Shown here: piece by piece, positions 26,461-35,087 of the stretch | Layout of the letters: each line of letters starts with the position of its first letter | How positions within the stretch are numbered: the stretch's first letter is position 1 | Assembly: GCA_947594065.1 (NCBI GenBank) | Contig: CANQDX010000011.1 | Location: forward strand, 1 to 40,109 | Direction: 5' to 3' | Length of the DNA: 40,109 nt | From: an uncultured Clostridia bacterium | Lineage (GTDB): Bacteria; Bacillota; Clostridia; TANB77; CAG-508 | The notes under the pieces: model-generated | Databases searched by the model: none | What the model was told of the DNA's origin: nothing | What the model saw: only the letters and a program-made list of their open reading frames with translations | Program-made: the position numbers and the translations under genes

Positions 26461-26628
26461 ATGACATTTAGTGTATTTGTACTTTCAATTTTAATTTTTT
26501 TAAATAATATTGGATATGGTATTTATGAAATAAAAGAGAATAAAAACAAATTGGGTGGCATTTGCGTTATAGTGCTTGCCACCCTTATGGTTATTTTTGT
26601 AAATTATGCTATAATTGTATTTAAGTAG
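26461..26628 (+). CDS. 55-aa two-helix membrane protein, candidate germination receptor D subunit
   Basis: ATG 26461 lies 6 bases after AAAGGAGG and 11 bp after gerAC. The product has two membrane helices (FSVFVLSILIFLNNIGYGIY and ICVIVLATLMVIFVNYAIIVF) joined by a short Lys/Glu/Asn loop and ends in Lys. Small two-helix D proteins encoded with gerA-type operons are known in Bacillus and modulate receptor function; size, topology and position fit, but I see no diagnostic sequence motif. A perfect 8-bp inverted repeat (GGGTGGCA 26553-26560, TGCCACCC 26577-26584) lies inside the reading frame and may act in the RNA. It converges with uvrA with a 3-bp gap. Confidence 0.65.
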   Translation: MTFSVFVLSILIFLNNIGYGIYEIKENKNKLGGICVIVLATLMVIFVNYAIIVFK

Positions 26629-26631
26629 TTT

Positions 26632-29457
26632 TTATTCTTCATTTAAAAATAATTTTAAAAACTTTCCTGTATATGATTTTTCATTTTTTATAATTTGCTC
26701 TGGAGTTCCTACTTGTACAATGTTTCCACCTGCATCTCCACCTTCTGGGCCTAAATCTATAATGTAATCAGCTGTTTTTATTAAATCAAGATTATGCTCT
26801 ATTACAATAATTGTATTTCCTGTGTCTACTAGTCTTTGCAATATATCTACTAACTTATGAACATCTGCAATGTGAAGTCCAGTTGTAGGTTCATCTAAAA
26901 TATATAGGGTTTTTCCAGTAGGTTTTTTAGATAATTCTGTTGCTAATTTAACTCTTTGTGCCTCTCCACCAGATAAGGTTGTAGAAGGCTGTCCAAGTTT
27001 AATATATCCTAGTCCAACATCATATAAAGTTTGTATTTTTTGCTTAATTCTTGGTATGTTTTTAAAGAATTCTAGTGCTTCTTCTACTGTCATATCTAAT
27101 ACATCTGCTATTGTTTTTCCCTTATAAGTTACTTGTAGCGTTTCCTGATTATATCTTTTTCCGTGACAAACTTCGCAAGGTACATACACATCTGGTAAGA
27201 AGTGCATTTCTATTCTAATAATTCCATCTCCATCGCAAGCTTCACATCTTCCTCCAGATACGTTAAAGCTGAAACGTCCTTTATCGTATCCTCTAATTTT
27301 TGCTTCATTTGTTGTAGCAAACAAATCACGTATAAAATCAAACACGCCAGTGTATGTTGCTGGATTAGAACGTGGCGTTCTACCAATAGGAGATTGGTCT
27401 ATATTTATAATTTTATCAATATTTTTTATACCTTTTATTTCTTTACATTTTCCTGGTTTTTCTTTAGATTCGTATAGTTCTCTTGCAATTGTTTTATATA
27501 ATACTTCATTTACTAATGTACTTTTTCCAGAACCAGATACACCTGTTACACAAGTAAATACACCTAATGGGAATTTTACATTTAGGTTTTTCAAGTTATT
27601 TTCTGTAGCTCCTACTACTTCAATTGATTCTTTTTTAGGCTTTCTTCTTTTTTCTGGTACTCTAATTCGTTTTCTTCTAGATAAATATTGTCCAGTAATA
27701 GATTCTTCTACTTTTTTAATTTCTTCTGCTGTTCCTTGAGCAATTACACGTCCGCCGTGAACACCAGGTCCTGGGCCAATATCTATTACTTGGTCTGCAG
27801 CTAGCATTGTATCTTCATCGTGTTCTACTACTAAAACGGTGTTACCTAAATCTCTTAACTTTTTCAAAGTATCAATTAATTTAGCATTATCTCTTTGATG
27901 TAGCCCAATACTTGGTTCATCTAAAATATATAATACACCAGATAGAGCAGAACCAATTTGCGTTGCTAAACGAATACGTTGCGCTTCTCCTCCAGATAGA
28001 GTACCTGCAGACCTAGACAATGTTAAATATTCTAATCCTACATCAATTAAAAATTGTAGTCTTTTATTTAACTCTTTTATAATTTGATCTGAAATAATTT
28101 CTTCTTGCTTAGTTAGTTTCAAATCATTAATATAGTCTTTTATTTTATTAATTGGCATATCTGTTAATTCGTTAATATTTTTGGTGCCAACTTTAACAGA
28201 TAAGCTTTCTTTCTTTAATCTTGCTCCTTTACATTCTGGACATTCACTATTACTCATATAGTATTCATAGAAATCTCTCATACCCTGAGATTTTGTTTCT
28301 GAATGACGTCTTTCTAATGTTGGAAGAACTCCTTCAAAAGGTGCTTTAAATCTCCTTGTACCAGCATAAGAAGTATATTCAAAATCTATTTCTTCTTTTC
28401 CTGTTCCATATAGTATTTTTTCTAAAAAGTCTCTTGGTAATTTTTTTATTGGCTGTTTAATATCTACTCCATAATGTCTTGCAATGCTTTCAAAATACAT
28501 TTTTGCCATTGTTTCGCCTTTTTTCATTGTGCTAGCTCCAAAAGCTTTTACACCATCATAAAGAGTTTTGTTTTTGTCTGGAATAATTAAATCTTCATCC
28601 ATTTTCATTAAATAACCAATACCTGCACAGGTTGGACAAGCTCCAAACGGATTATTGAAAGAAAACATTCTAGGTGATAATTCTTCAAAGCTTATATCAC
28701 AATCTGGACAAGCATAATTAGAACTATATAGTTTATCTCCTTCTGATGTATTGATAATAACAATGTTATTTGCGTGTTTTAAAGCAATTTCAATTGACTC
28801 TGTTAATCTACTTCTAATATCATCTTTTATAACTAATCTATCTACAACAATTTCTACATTATGTTTTTTATTTTTATCAACTGATAATTTATCTGTTAGT
28901 TCAACTATTTCTCCATCAACTCTAGCACGAACGAAACCTTCCTTTACGAAGCCTTCTAGCAATTTGTTAAATTCTCCCTTTCTACCCCTTACAACAGGAG
29001 ATAGAACTTGAATTTTAGTTCCTTGTTCTAAACTTAGCACACTTTCTACAATTTGGTCTATTGTTTGCTTTTCAATTTTCTTACCACAATTAGGACAATA
29101 TGGCACACCAATCCTTGCATATAATAGACGGATGTAATCGTATATTTCTGTAACAGTTCCTACTGTAGAACGTGGATTTTTAGAAGTTGTTTTTTGGTCT
29201 ATTGATATAGCAGGTGAAAGTCCATCAATTGATTCTACATCAGGCTTTTGCATAATTCCTAAAAATTGTCTTGCATAAGAAGATAAACTTTCAACATACC
29301 TTCTTTGTCCTTCAGCATATAAAGTATCAAATGCTAAAGACGATTTTCCAGAACCAGATAGTCCAGTAATAACAACTAATTTATCTCTTGGAATTTCTAA
29401 ATTAATATTTTTTAAATTATGTTCTTTCGCTCCCTTTATTACAATCTTATCATTCAT
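26632..29457 (-). CDS. uvrA: Excinuclease ABC subunit A
   Basis: 941 aa from ATG 29457 (an upstream in-frame extension lacks a ribosome site and overlaps the promoter). UvrA recognises DNA damage and loads UvrB. Two ABC ATPase modules are visible: Walker [11 protein letters not shown] near residue 31 and [10 protein letters not shown] in the second half, with signature motifs [18 protein letters not shown] and [16 protein letters not shown]. Zinc-binding CxxC pairs are CPNCGKK, CPDCD..CPTC and [12 protein letters not shown]. The signal GGGGGAAAG precedes the ATG. A consensus promoter with an SOS-like dyad lies just upstream. Its partner gene uvrB is at 4559-6516 and carries two CGG shifts; uvrA has none. 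Confidence 0.97.
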   Translation of the reverse strand: MNDKIVIKGAKEHNLKNINLEIPRDKLVVITGLSGSGKSSLAFDTLYAEGQRRYVESLSSYARQFLGIMQKPDVESIDGLSPAISIDQKTTSKNPRSTVGTVTEIYDYIRLLYARIGVPYCPNCGKKIEKQTIDQIVESVLSLEQGTKIQVLSPVVRGRKGEFNKLLEGFVKEGFVRARVDGEIVELTDKLSVDKNKKHNVEIVVDRLVIKDDIRSRLTESIEIALKHANNIVIINTSEGDKLYSSNYACPDCDISFEELSPRMFSFNNPFGACPTCAGIGYLMKMDEDLIIPDKNKTLYDGVKAFGASTMKKGETMAKMYFESIARHYGVDIKQPIKKLPRDFLEKILYGTGKEEIDFEYTSYAGTRRFKAPFEGVLPTLERRHSETKSQGMRDFYEYYMSNSECPECKGARLKKESLSVKVGTKNINELTDMPINKIKDYINDLKLTKQEEIISDQIIKELNKRLQFLIDVGLEYLTLSRSAGTLSGGEAQRIRLATQIGSALSGVLYILDEPSIGLHQRDNAKLIDTLKKLRDLGNTVLVVEHDEDTMLAADQVIDIGPGPGVHGGRVIAQGTAEEIKKVEESITGQYLSRRKRIRVPEKRRKPKKESIEVVGATENNLKNLNVKFPLGVFTCVTGVSGSGKSTLVNEVLYKTIARELYESKEKPGKCKEIKGIKNIDKIINIDQSPIGRTPRSNPATYTGVFDFIRDLFATTNEAKIRGYDKGRFSFNVSGGRCEACDGDGIIRIEMHFLPDVYVPCEVCHGKRYNQETLQVTYKGKTIADVLDMTVEEALEFFKNIPRIKQKIQTLYDVGLGYIKLGQPSTTLSGGEAQRVKLATELSKKPTGKTLYILDEPTTGLHIADVHKLVDILQRLVDTGNTIIVIEHNLDLIKTADYIIDLGPEGGDAGGNIVQVGTPEQIIKNEKSYTGKFLKLFLNEE

Positions 29458-29482
29458 TTTCTTTCCCCCATATAACATTAAT

Positions 29483-29511
29483 ATTATAAAACAAGAGTTT
29501 GTATATGTCAA
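29483..29511 (-). promoter_or_regulatory. uvrA promoter with SOS-like dyad in the spacer
   Basis: TTGACA (29506-29511), 17 bp, TATAAT (29483-29488) on the minus strand. The spacer contains AAAC-N4-GTTT (29489-29500), two outer bases away from the LexA box GAAC-N4-GTTC. The promoter is strong; the SOS assignment is tentative. Confidence 0.7.
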
Positions 29512-29514
29512 GAA

Positions 29515-29550
29515 AAAAGCAATAGAACCTATAAAGGTTCTATCGCTTTT
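29515..29550 (-). terminator. Terminator after the 57-aa ORF
   Basis: GATAGAACC and GGTTCTATT pair around a short TTTATA loop, followed by GCTTTTTT on the minus strand, 12 bp past the stop at 29562. Confidence 0.85.
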
Positions 29551-29561
29551 GATTTTGATGG

Positions 29562-29735
29562 TTATTCTTCTTCACGATAAATAGGCTTTTTTTCGCCATT
29601 TTCGTCTGTGAAGTTGACGAGCGGAAAACTGTGATCCTTTGAAAGGAATTTGGGCTTCCCATCGTCATTCCAGGTTCTTCTGACTTCTACGTCAGGATTT
29701 TTTTTCCGCATCGTGCCATCGTTTTCGTCGTACAT
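29562..29735 (-). CDS. 57-aa hydrophilic protein with foreign-looking codons and an in-frame CGG
   Basis: ATG 29735 follows AAAAGGAG by 8 bases and a strong terminator follows the stop, so expression is likely. MYDENDGTM then CGG, then [20 protein letters not shown] ... PIYREEE: acidic and basic, no Cys, no membrane segment, no family recognised. Codon use differs from every neighbour (GGC, ACG, GTC, AAC, TTC, CTC, CCG, CCC), suggesting recent acquisition. Codon 10 is CGG (29706-29708), the only in-frame CGG in the window not followed by a +1 conserved sequence. If CGG caused a +1 shift here, translation would end seven codons later. An A8 run lies directly after it. The reading frame is plausible but its translation is uncertain. 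Confidence 0.55.
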   Translation of the reverse strand: MYDENDGTMRKKNPDVEVRRTWNDDGKPKFLSKDHSFPLVNFTDENGEKKPIYREEE

Positions 29736-29826
29736 AATATGCACTCCTTTTAAATTATTAATGCAGTATTTAACTACATTAATATAATTATACCATATTT
29801 TTATTATAATTTCAATTTTCTATTAA

Positions 29827-30597
29827 CTATTTTAAATAATCCATAGGATTAACATTTTCACTATCTTTCAATATTTCAAAATGAAGATGAGATTCATCTA
29901 CAATTTCGTAAATACTACTTTCTCCAACTGTTCCTATCGTTTGACCTGCTTTTACCTCTTCACCTTCTGAAACAAACTCTGTTGTAAGTAGGTTAGCATA
30001 TAAACTTTCATAACCATTCGTGTGTTCAATAATAATTGTTAAACCAAATCTAGGATCATTTTTTATATAAGTTACTTTTCCATCTGCTGCAGCCTTTACA
30101 ACACTTGCTCTTTCAGCCTTTATATCAACTCCTAAATGTGTAGTCCACTCTTTTAGTGTTTCAGAATAAATTAAATTATCTTTTGCAAATTCCTTAGTTA
30201 TTTCTCCATCAATTGGCTTTTGAAAAACTGGATCTTTTTGTGTTTTAGATGTTGTTTTCTTTGAATTTGTTGAAGTAGCATTATTCTTAGATGTTGTGTT
30301 TGCATTAGTTTCTGTATTAGCTACAACACTATTTTCATTAGTAGTTGTATTGTTTTTAGATTCTTCAACTGTTTTTCCTATACTAGAACTTGCAGATTCT
30401 GTATTTTCTCCTTCTATTAAATTGTCATATCTTGATGTGTAATCAGAATCTAAAGCATACAATTCACTATCTAATTGATTAGAATAAACAATAAATGTAA
30501 TAACAAATGCTGCAATTGCAACTAGTAATAATACTCCTGTAAGATATAGGGACATATTAGAACCTTTTTTTCCTGACGTCCTGTTTTCTCTTCTCAT
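29827..30597 (-). CDS. spoIIQ: SpoIIQ-like membrane-anchored M23 (LytM) peptidase
   Basis: 256 aa. A short basic N-terminus, one membrane helix (about 16-38), a long Asn/Thr/Ser linker (70-125) and a LytM domain (about 128-256). The metal-binding residues are intact: the His and Asp of THLGVDIKA and the pair in ESHLHFEI, so it is probably an active endopeptidase, as in clostridial SpoIIQ and unlike Bacillus SpoIIQ. SpoIIQ is made in the forespore and forms the intercompartment channel with SpoIIIAH during engulfment. Its place after spoIID, as in other clostridia, supports the call; another LytM peptidase cannot be excluded. AGGAGG precedes the ATG. Confidence 0.78.
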   Translation of the reverse strand: MRRENRTSGKKGSNMSLYLTGVLLLVAIAAFVITFIVYSNQLDSELYALDSDYTSRYDNLIEGENTESASSSIGKTVEESKNNTTTNENSVVANTETNANTTSKNNATSTNSKKTTSKTQKDPVFQKPIDGEITKEFAKDNLIYSETLKEWTTHLGVDIKAERASVVKAAADGKVTYIKNDPRFGLTIIIEHTNGYESLYANLLTTEFVSEGEEVKAGQTIGTVGESSIYEIVDESHLHFEILKDSENVNPMDYLK

Positions 30598-30696
30598 AAA
30601 AACCTCCTATTTTGAATAATAAATTTTTCAAATCTATTATTTAAAGTGTTTCCATTTTATGAAAATTTATACAGTTAATTATTTTTTTGTTCAAAT

Positions 30697-31686
30697 TTAC
30701 TGCAATGTGGTGATTTCTACTCCTGTATAAAAATGCTTAATAATTTCTTCATAATTGCTTCCCTGTTTTGCCATTGCATCTGCTCCTGTTTGGCTCATAC
30801 CAACTCCGTGTCCATATCCTATTACTTTAAATAGAACTTCATCATCATTAATTTCTACTTCAAAATTTGAAGAACGCAAGCCTAGTAAAGTTCTGGTTTC
30901 AACACCAGACAAATTCAAATTTCCAATTTTTACAGTAACCACTCTATCGCTTTCATCTCTTTGTGTAATTTGAATACAATCTTTTTCCTTAAAATCTATT
31001 TTGAAATCTTTATGTTTTTCTGTTACTTTTTTTATAAACTCTTTTTGGGTAAACTTCGCTTCTGAAGAATATTGCGAATAAGCATCTTCTCCTGCAGTTT
31101 CTACAACTTGCAAATAAGGATATCCTGTTCCTCCCCATACATAAAGAGGAACCTCTGTTTTTCCACCACTGTTAGAATGAAAAAAGGCATTAATTGGATT
31201 TCCATTATAAGTTACAATTTTTCCTATAGTATCATTAACAGCTTGAGAAATTTTATTCCAGTTTGAGTTTGCATCTTCTTTATTCCATTTTTTTAGCCTA
31301 TTTTCCTTAGAAATCCACGCTTGACAGCAGGTACTTTTATCACAAATGTCTGCATCACTATGCTTTTTAGATGTAGTTATTTTATAAATTGTATATGTTC
31401 TTGCAACAATTGCTTGTGCTTTTAATGCCTCCATATCATAACTTACTGGCATTTCAGCCGATACAACACAAGCCACATATTCATCTAAATTAACTTCTTC
31501 AACTTTTTTTGTATCTTGGTGGAGTAATTTTATGGTTTTATACTTACTATAGTCATAATCTATAATGTTTATTTCTTCAATTTTCTCAGGAACGGATGAT
31601 GTTAATATTCGTTTATTGGTGAAAATTATAGGAATTAAAAACATACCTATTATGAAAAAAATGATGATAAGAATTGTTTTTTTCAT
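30697..31686 (-). CDS. spoIID: Stage II sporulation protein D, lytic transglycosylase
   Basis: 329 aa. SpoIID cleaves glycan strands and, with SpoIIM and SpoIIP, drives engulfment of the forespore. An N-terminal membrane helix (3-21) is followed by VNLDEYVACVVSAEMPVSYDMEALKAQAIVARTYTIYK, the hallmark block with the catalytic Glu (in SAEMP). Then come NAFFHSNSGGKTE and GYGHGVGMSQTGADAMAKQGSNYEEIIKHFYTGVEI at the C-terminus. The ATG overlaps the sigF stop codon (ATGA), with GGAGG inside the sigF end. This places spoIID in one operon with spoIIAA-spoIIAB-sigF, which is not the Bacillus arrangement. Confidence 0.95.
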   Translation of the reverse strand: MKKTILIIIFFIIGMFLIPIIFTNKRILTSSVPEKIEEINIIDYDYSKYKTIKLLHQDTKKVEEVNLDEYVACVVSAEMPVSYDMEALKAQAIVARTYTIYKITTSKKHSDADICDKSTCCQAWISKENRLKKWNKEDANSNWNKISQAVNDTIGKIVTYNGNPINAFFHSNSGGKTEVPLYVWGGTGYPYLQVVETAGEDAYSQYSSEAKFTQKEFIKKVTEKHKDFKIDFKEKDCIQITQRDESDRVVTVKIGNLNLSGVETRTLLGLRSSNFEVEINDDEVLFKVIGYGHGVGMSQTGADAMAKQGSNYEEIIKHFYTGVEITTLQ

Positions 31687-32411
31687 ACTGCCTCCAGTTT
31701 TAATCTCATTTTATCTAATACCTTTTTTTCTATTCTTGAAACTTGAACCTGTGTAATTCCAAGTATTTTTCCAACTTGACTTTGAGTTTGTTCTTTATAA
31801 AATCTCAGAAAAATAACTTCCTTTTCTCTTGGCTCAAGTGTTTTAATAATTTCATTCAAAGTTATTCTATTTACAACATTATTATATTCGTCTTTATTGT
31901 CTGCTATTTTTTCTATTAACATTCTTTCATCTGTATCGTCGGAACCGTCTATACTATAAATTGAATCTACATTACTACTTGACTCGATTGCAAAAGCAAT
32001 CTCCTCTTTTGGAGTTTTCAAAATTGCTGAAATTTCACCCATAGAAATTTCTCTTCCATTTTTACTTAAATATTCATTCTGTAATTGTTTTATTTTAATA
32101 GCTAATTCTTTCGTTTGCCTACTTACTTTAATTATTCCGTCATCTCTTATAAATCTTTTTATTTCGCCCATAATATATGGAACAGCATAAGTAGATAACT
32201 GAACATCTAAGTGAATATCAAACCTTTTAATTGCTTTAATAAGTCCCATACTTCCTATTTGATACAAATCTTCGGCTTCATAGCCTCTACCCATAAACCT
32301 TCTTACTATATTCCATATCAAACCTGAATTATTTTTTATTAAAGCCTCCATTGCCTCTTGATTATTTTCTTCTTGAGCTAGTTTAATATTTTTAATATTG
32401 TCATTATACAT
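31683..32411 (-). CDS. sigF: RNA polymerase sigma-F factor (forespore)
   Basis: 242 aa from ATG 32411, seven bases after AAAAAAGGAG; an upstream in-frame extension overlaps spoIIAB and lacks such a site. Region 2 is clear (GLIWNIVRRFMGRGYEAEDLYQIGSMGLIKAIKRFD ... STYAVPYIMGEIKRFIRDD). Region 3 and region 4 follow, the latter with ILGITQVQVSRIEKKVLDKM as the DNA-binding helix-turn-helix. Gene order after the anti-sigma pair identifies it as SigF rather than SigG. SigF is the first forespore-specific sigma factor. It is held by SpoIIAB and freed by dephosphorylated SpoIIAA. spoIID overlaps its stop by 4 bp. Confidence 0.95.
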   Translation of the reverse strand: MYNDNIKNIKLAQEENNQEAMEALIKNNSGLIWNIVRRFMGRGYEAEDLYQIGSMGLIKAIKRFDIHLDVQLSTYAVPYIMGEIKRFIRDDGIIKVSRQTKELAIKIKQLQNEYLSKNGREISMGEISAILKTPKEEIAFAIESSSNVDSIYSIDGSDDTDERMLIEKIADNKDEYNNVVNRITLNEIIKTLEPREKEVIFLRFYKEQTQSQVGKILGITQVQVSRIEKKVLDKMRLKLEAV

Positions 32412-32425
32412 ATATACTCCTTTTT

Positions 32426-32902
32426 TCAGGCCGTAATACATATATTATTCTGGTTATCTTCCCCTTTTAAACTTTGTTTTATTGTCTTTTTCATTGTTAC
32501 TTTTGTACCTAAATTTACAACAGACTCTACATTCAATTCATCCATAAAGCTTTGCATAATCGTAAATCCCATTCCAGACCTTTCTAAATTTGGTTTGGAA
32601 GTATATAATGGTTCTTTTGCCATATTAACATCTTCAATGCCAACTCCTGTATCTGATATTTCAATAATAAGTTGGTTGTTCTTTATAATGCAATGCACTT
32701 TTACAATTCCTTGCGTATTCTCATACCCGTGAATAATGCAATTAGTTACTGCTTCTGATACAGCAGTTTTAATATCTGCAATTTCTTCAATTGTTGGATC
32801 TAGTTGTGATGCAAATGCAGCAACAGCAATTCTAGCAAATGCTTCATTACTTGATTTACTTAAAAATTCCAATTTCATTTCATTATCATATTTGCTCACC
32901 AT
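32426..32902 (-). CDS. spoIIAB: Anti-sigma F factor and serine kinase SpoIIAB
   Basis: 158 aa GHKL-type protein that binds SigF and phosphorylates SpoIIAA. The N-box ([16 protein letters not shown]), G1 box (EISDTGVGI) and G2 box ([18 protein letters not shown]) of the ATP site are all present. Its ATG directly follows the spoIIAA stop, and a GAGGAA ribosome site lies in the spoIIAA end. The C-terminus after about residue 140 is a hydrophilic tail ([15 protein letters not shown]) slightly longer than in Bacillus. sigF starts 14 bp downstream. Confidence 0.95.
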   Translation of the reverse strand: MVSKYDNEMKLEFLSKSSNEAFARIAVAAFASQLDPTIEEIADIKTAVSEAVTNCIIHGYENTQGIVKVHCIIKNNQLIIEISDTGVGIEDVNMAKEPLYTSKPNLERSGMGFTIMQSFMDELNVESVVNLGTKVTMKKTIKQSLKGEDNQNNICITA

Positions 32903-33223
32903 TTAAGCACATTCCTCCTTATTTATTTTAATTAACTTTAATACTCCACTCATATTAAGTATTTTTTCAACCTGTTCATTAACATTAATCAATTCTAATT
33001 GGCCACCTAGAATAGATATATTTTTATATCTACCAAGTATCAATCCTATTCCTGCACTGTCCATAAAAGAAACTTGATTAAAATCAAATATAACTTTTCT
33101 TGGAATATGTCTTTCAATTTCATAATCCGCTTTCCTCCTTAATTTCTCGACCATATGATGATCTAATTCTTCTGTTATTTTCAATACTAGGGTCTTGTCC
33201 TCTTTCAAATAATTACTTTCCAT
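32903..33223 (-). CDS. spoIIAA: Anti-anti-sigma F factor SpoIIAA
   Basis: 106 aa STAS-domain protein. Unphosphorylated SpoIIAA displaces SigF from SpoIIAB. The phosphorylated serine lies in FMDSAGIGLILGRYK (about residue 56), the family signature. The opening DKTLVLKITEELDHHMVEKLRRK and the closing GVLKLIKI match the fold. It begins the spoIIA operon (spoIIAA-spoIIAB-sigF), here continuing into spoIID and the SpoIIQ-like gene. A promoter lies 35-65 bp upstream. Confidence 0.95.
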   Translation of the reverse strand: MESNYLKEDKTLVLKITEELDHHMVEKLRRKADYEIERHIPRKVIFDFNQVSFMDSAGIGLILGRYKNISILGGQLELINVNEQVEKILNMSGVLKLIKINKEECA

Positions 33224-33257
33224 TTTTGCTATCCATCCTTTCCTTCGTATTTTTTAG

Positions 33258-33286
33258 ATTATACAATAAATGGTAATTTTTTCCAA
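33258..33286 (-). promoter_or_regulatory. Candidate spoIIA operon promoter (SigA-like)
   Basis: TTGGAA (33281-33286), 17 bp, TATAAT (33258-33263) on the minus strand. In Bacillus this operon uses SigH with Spo0A; I see no good SigH match here, so a SigA-type form as at Spo0A-activated promoters is possible. Confidence 0.5.
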
Positions 33287-33360
33287 TAGCAAAACATAGG
33301 AAGTTTTAGCGAATAATAAGAAGTTTTCGACAAAAAACGATTCTTGTTTATGACACAAAA

Positions 33361-33393
33361 AAATGTTGACAAAATAAAATTTTGTCAACATTT
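33361..33393 (-). terminator. Terminator after the cyclophilin gene
   Basis: A perfect 15-bp inverted repeat AAATGTTGACAAAAT/ATTTTGTCAACATTT around AAA, followed by a run of T on the minus strand. Confidence 0.9.
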
Positions 33394-33413
33394 TAAATAT
33401 AATTTATTACTTT

Positions 33414-34232
33414 TTATTGAACTGATGTTGAAAATAATGAATTCAAATAACTATTAATATCAAATGGTGTATGAGTTTCAGGCTTTTTGTATTTTTCTCC
33501 AAAAGTTTCTACACGAATACTTTTAATAACAGGTGGTTTCTCTGGTGTAGATGCCTCTCCGCCTTCTTCTTCAGCTTCTTTTACTTTCACATCTGCTATC
33601 TTTTCTAATACATCATAACCTTCAATTACTTTACCAAATCCAGTATAATATCCTGTTAAAGAAATATTATCATCTGTTGTCATTATAAAGAATTGAGATC
33701 CAACTGAATTATAACCTTCTTGCAATAAGTTTCTTGCATAGTAAGCATAGCTTGAATAGTCATTTCTTGCCATTGCAATAACGCCTTTTTCTAATTTTAA
33801 TGTATTTTTTTCATAGTCATTTATCATAAATTCGCCATTAATGTTGTATTCTTTATCTTCTTCGGAACCTTTTTCTATATTTTCGTCAATATAGCCTAAA
33901 GTTGGAGAACCAGTTCCATCACCTTTTGAGTCCCCACCTTGAATCATAAATTCTTTTATAACTCTATGGAAAGTTAGACCATCGTAAAATTCATTATTAG
34001 CTAGAGCTATAAAGTTTCTAACAGTATTTTCTGCTTGGTCTGGATACAATTCTATCTTTATTGTTCCAAAATCTTCTACTTCCATAGTGGCAATTGGATT
34101 TTGTACTTTATATGTTAGCTTTCTGTAATAGCCAAAAGCCAAAGTTGCAATTAATGCAACCAAAATTATAATGGCAATTATTAAAAATATTTTTTGCATA
34201 TTTGATTTTTTTGAATTAACTTTTTTCTTCAT
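33414..34232 (-). CDS. Membrane-anchored cyclophilin-type peptidyl-prolyl isomerase
   Basis: 272 aa. A Lys-rich N-terminus and membrane helix (about 14-34) put the cyclophilin domain (about 45-250) outside the cell. The family signature FYDGLTFHRVIKEFMIQGGDSKGDGTGSPTLGY is present with the catalytic Arg (in FHRV) and the Gln/Gly stretch. SQFFIMTTDDNISLTGYYTGFGKVIEGYDVLEKI follows. An inserted segment after the signature (EDKEYNINGEFMINDYEKNT...) and an Ala/Tyr-rich stretch are lineage features. It probably helps folding of exported proteins. AAAGGAAAG precedes the ATG; it lies after the pilin-like gene and ends in a strong terminator. Confidence 0.92.
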   Translation of the reverse strand: MKKKVNSKKSNMQKIFLIIAIIILVALIATLAFGYYRKLTYKVQNPIATMEVEDFGTIKIELYPDQAENTVRNFIALANNEFYDGLTFHRVIKEFMIQGGDSKGDGTGSPTLGYIDENIEKGSEEDKEYNINGEFMINDYEKNTLKLEKGVIAMARNDYSSYAYYARNLLQEGYNSVGSQFFIMTTDDNISLTGYYTGFGKVIEGYDVLEKIADVKVKEAEEEGGEASTPEKPPVIKSIRVETFGEKYKKPETHTPFDINSYLNSLFSTSVQ

Positions 34233-34260
34233 TTTATTTCTTTCCTTTCACATTTTTAAA

Positions 34261-35061
34261 TTACTTTGTTACTTCTATCACTGTTGGACTAGAAGAATTA
34301 CTTGCATCTACTTTAATGGTTTTTTCAATTTTATTTTTATTCACATCTTGATAAATAATATTATACTCTTTTGAAAGTTGTAGAATTATTGCATTATCTG
34401 TTGAAGTTTCCCAATACTTTGTTGTTGTAAGTTTGTACTGGACGCTCCCGTTTCCTGGCACTAAATCTCCTATAGTATTACTTGGTGTAACAGTTACTTT
34501 ATAATTATCTTTACCATATTGGGTTACTGTGTATGTTAGAGATTGAATTGTACCTTTATTTTTATTTGTATTTTGTTCTACAAAGTATGTCGCATTCTCA
34601 AGCACATAGTAAGTTTCACTTCCTATCCTTATACCATCCTCTGCTACAATTATTCTATCTTCAAAATCAATAAATACGTTATATTCCATATCCATTAAAT
34701 CTAATAGATTTTCTAAATCTTCGATTGTAAAATATCTAAATTTTCCCGTATCAACGCCAAGATTTTCTGATTGAATAATCTTCTGTAATGATCCTTTTTG
34801 CTGATCTGTTAATTCTTTCCCACCTTGTTCTTTTATATTAATTTTGCTACCGCTATCATCTATATAACTTTCATTAGTAGATGCAACATCATCTACTCTT
34901 TTTTGGATTATTTCTAACTGTGTATAAAAGGCTTGCAATCTTGTTTTTTGCGTTGAATCGGTTCCAGCTCTTATTGCAACAGCAGACAGTATAATTAATA
35001 TAACAATAGTAATTATTAATACAGCTAAAGTAATACCTCTTTGGCTCTTCAAATTTAGCAT
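34261..35061 (-). CDS. Type IV pilin-like protein with prepilin N-terminus
   Basis: 266 aa. The N-terminus LNLKSQRGITLAVLIITIVILIILSAVAI is a prepilin signal: a short basic leader, Gly at -1, and a long hydrophobic helix. The usual Phe at +1 is Ile and the usual Glu at +5 is Val, so it is an atypical (minor or pseudo-) pilin. After the helix comes a coiled stretch (STQKTRLQAFYTQLEIIQKRVDDVAS), then a beta-rich domain of unknown class ending SSSPTVIEVTK. No pilus assembly genes are in the window. It lies between radA and the cyclophilin gene, 26 bp from radA. Confidence 0.7.
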   Translation of the reverse strand: MLNLKSQRGITLAVLIITIVILIILSAVAIRAGTDSTQKTRLQAFYTQLEIIQKRVDDVASTNESYIDDSGSKINIKEQGGKELTDQQKGSLQKIIQSENLGVDTGKFRYFTIEDLENLLDLMDMEYNVFIDFEDRIIVAEDGIRIGSETYYVLENATYFVEQNTNKNKGTIQSLTYTVTQYGKDNYKVTVTPSNTIGDLVPGNGSVQYKLTTTKYWETSTDNAIILQLSKEYNIIYQDVNKNKIEKTIKVDASNSSSPTVIEVTK

Positions 35062-35087
35062 ACTTAATTTACCTCACTTTTCATACG

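Noticed and set aside
27202-27739. Plus-strand ORFs opposite uvrA, lepA, aspS and others
   Set aside because: They are mirror frames of well-conserved genes, lack ribosome sites and resemble no known proteins.
33258-33290. SigH promoter for the spoIIA operon
   Set aside because: No convincing AGGAWWW/GAAT pair at proper spacing; the SigA-like TTGGAA-17-TATAAT fits better.
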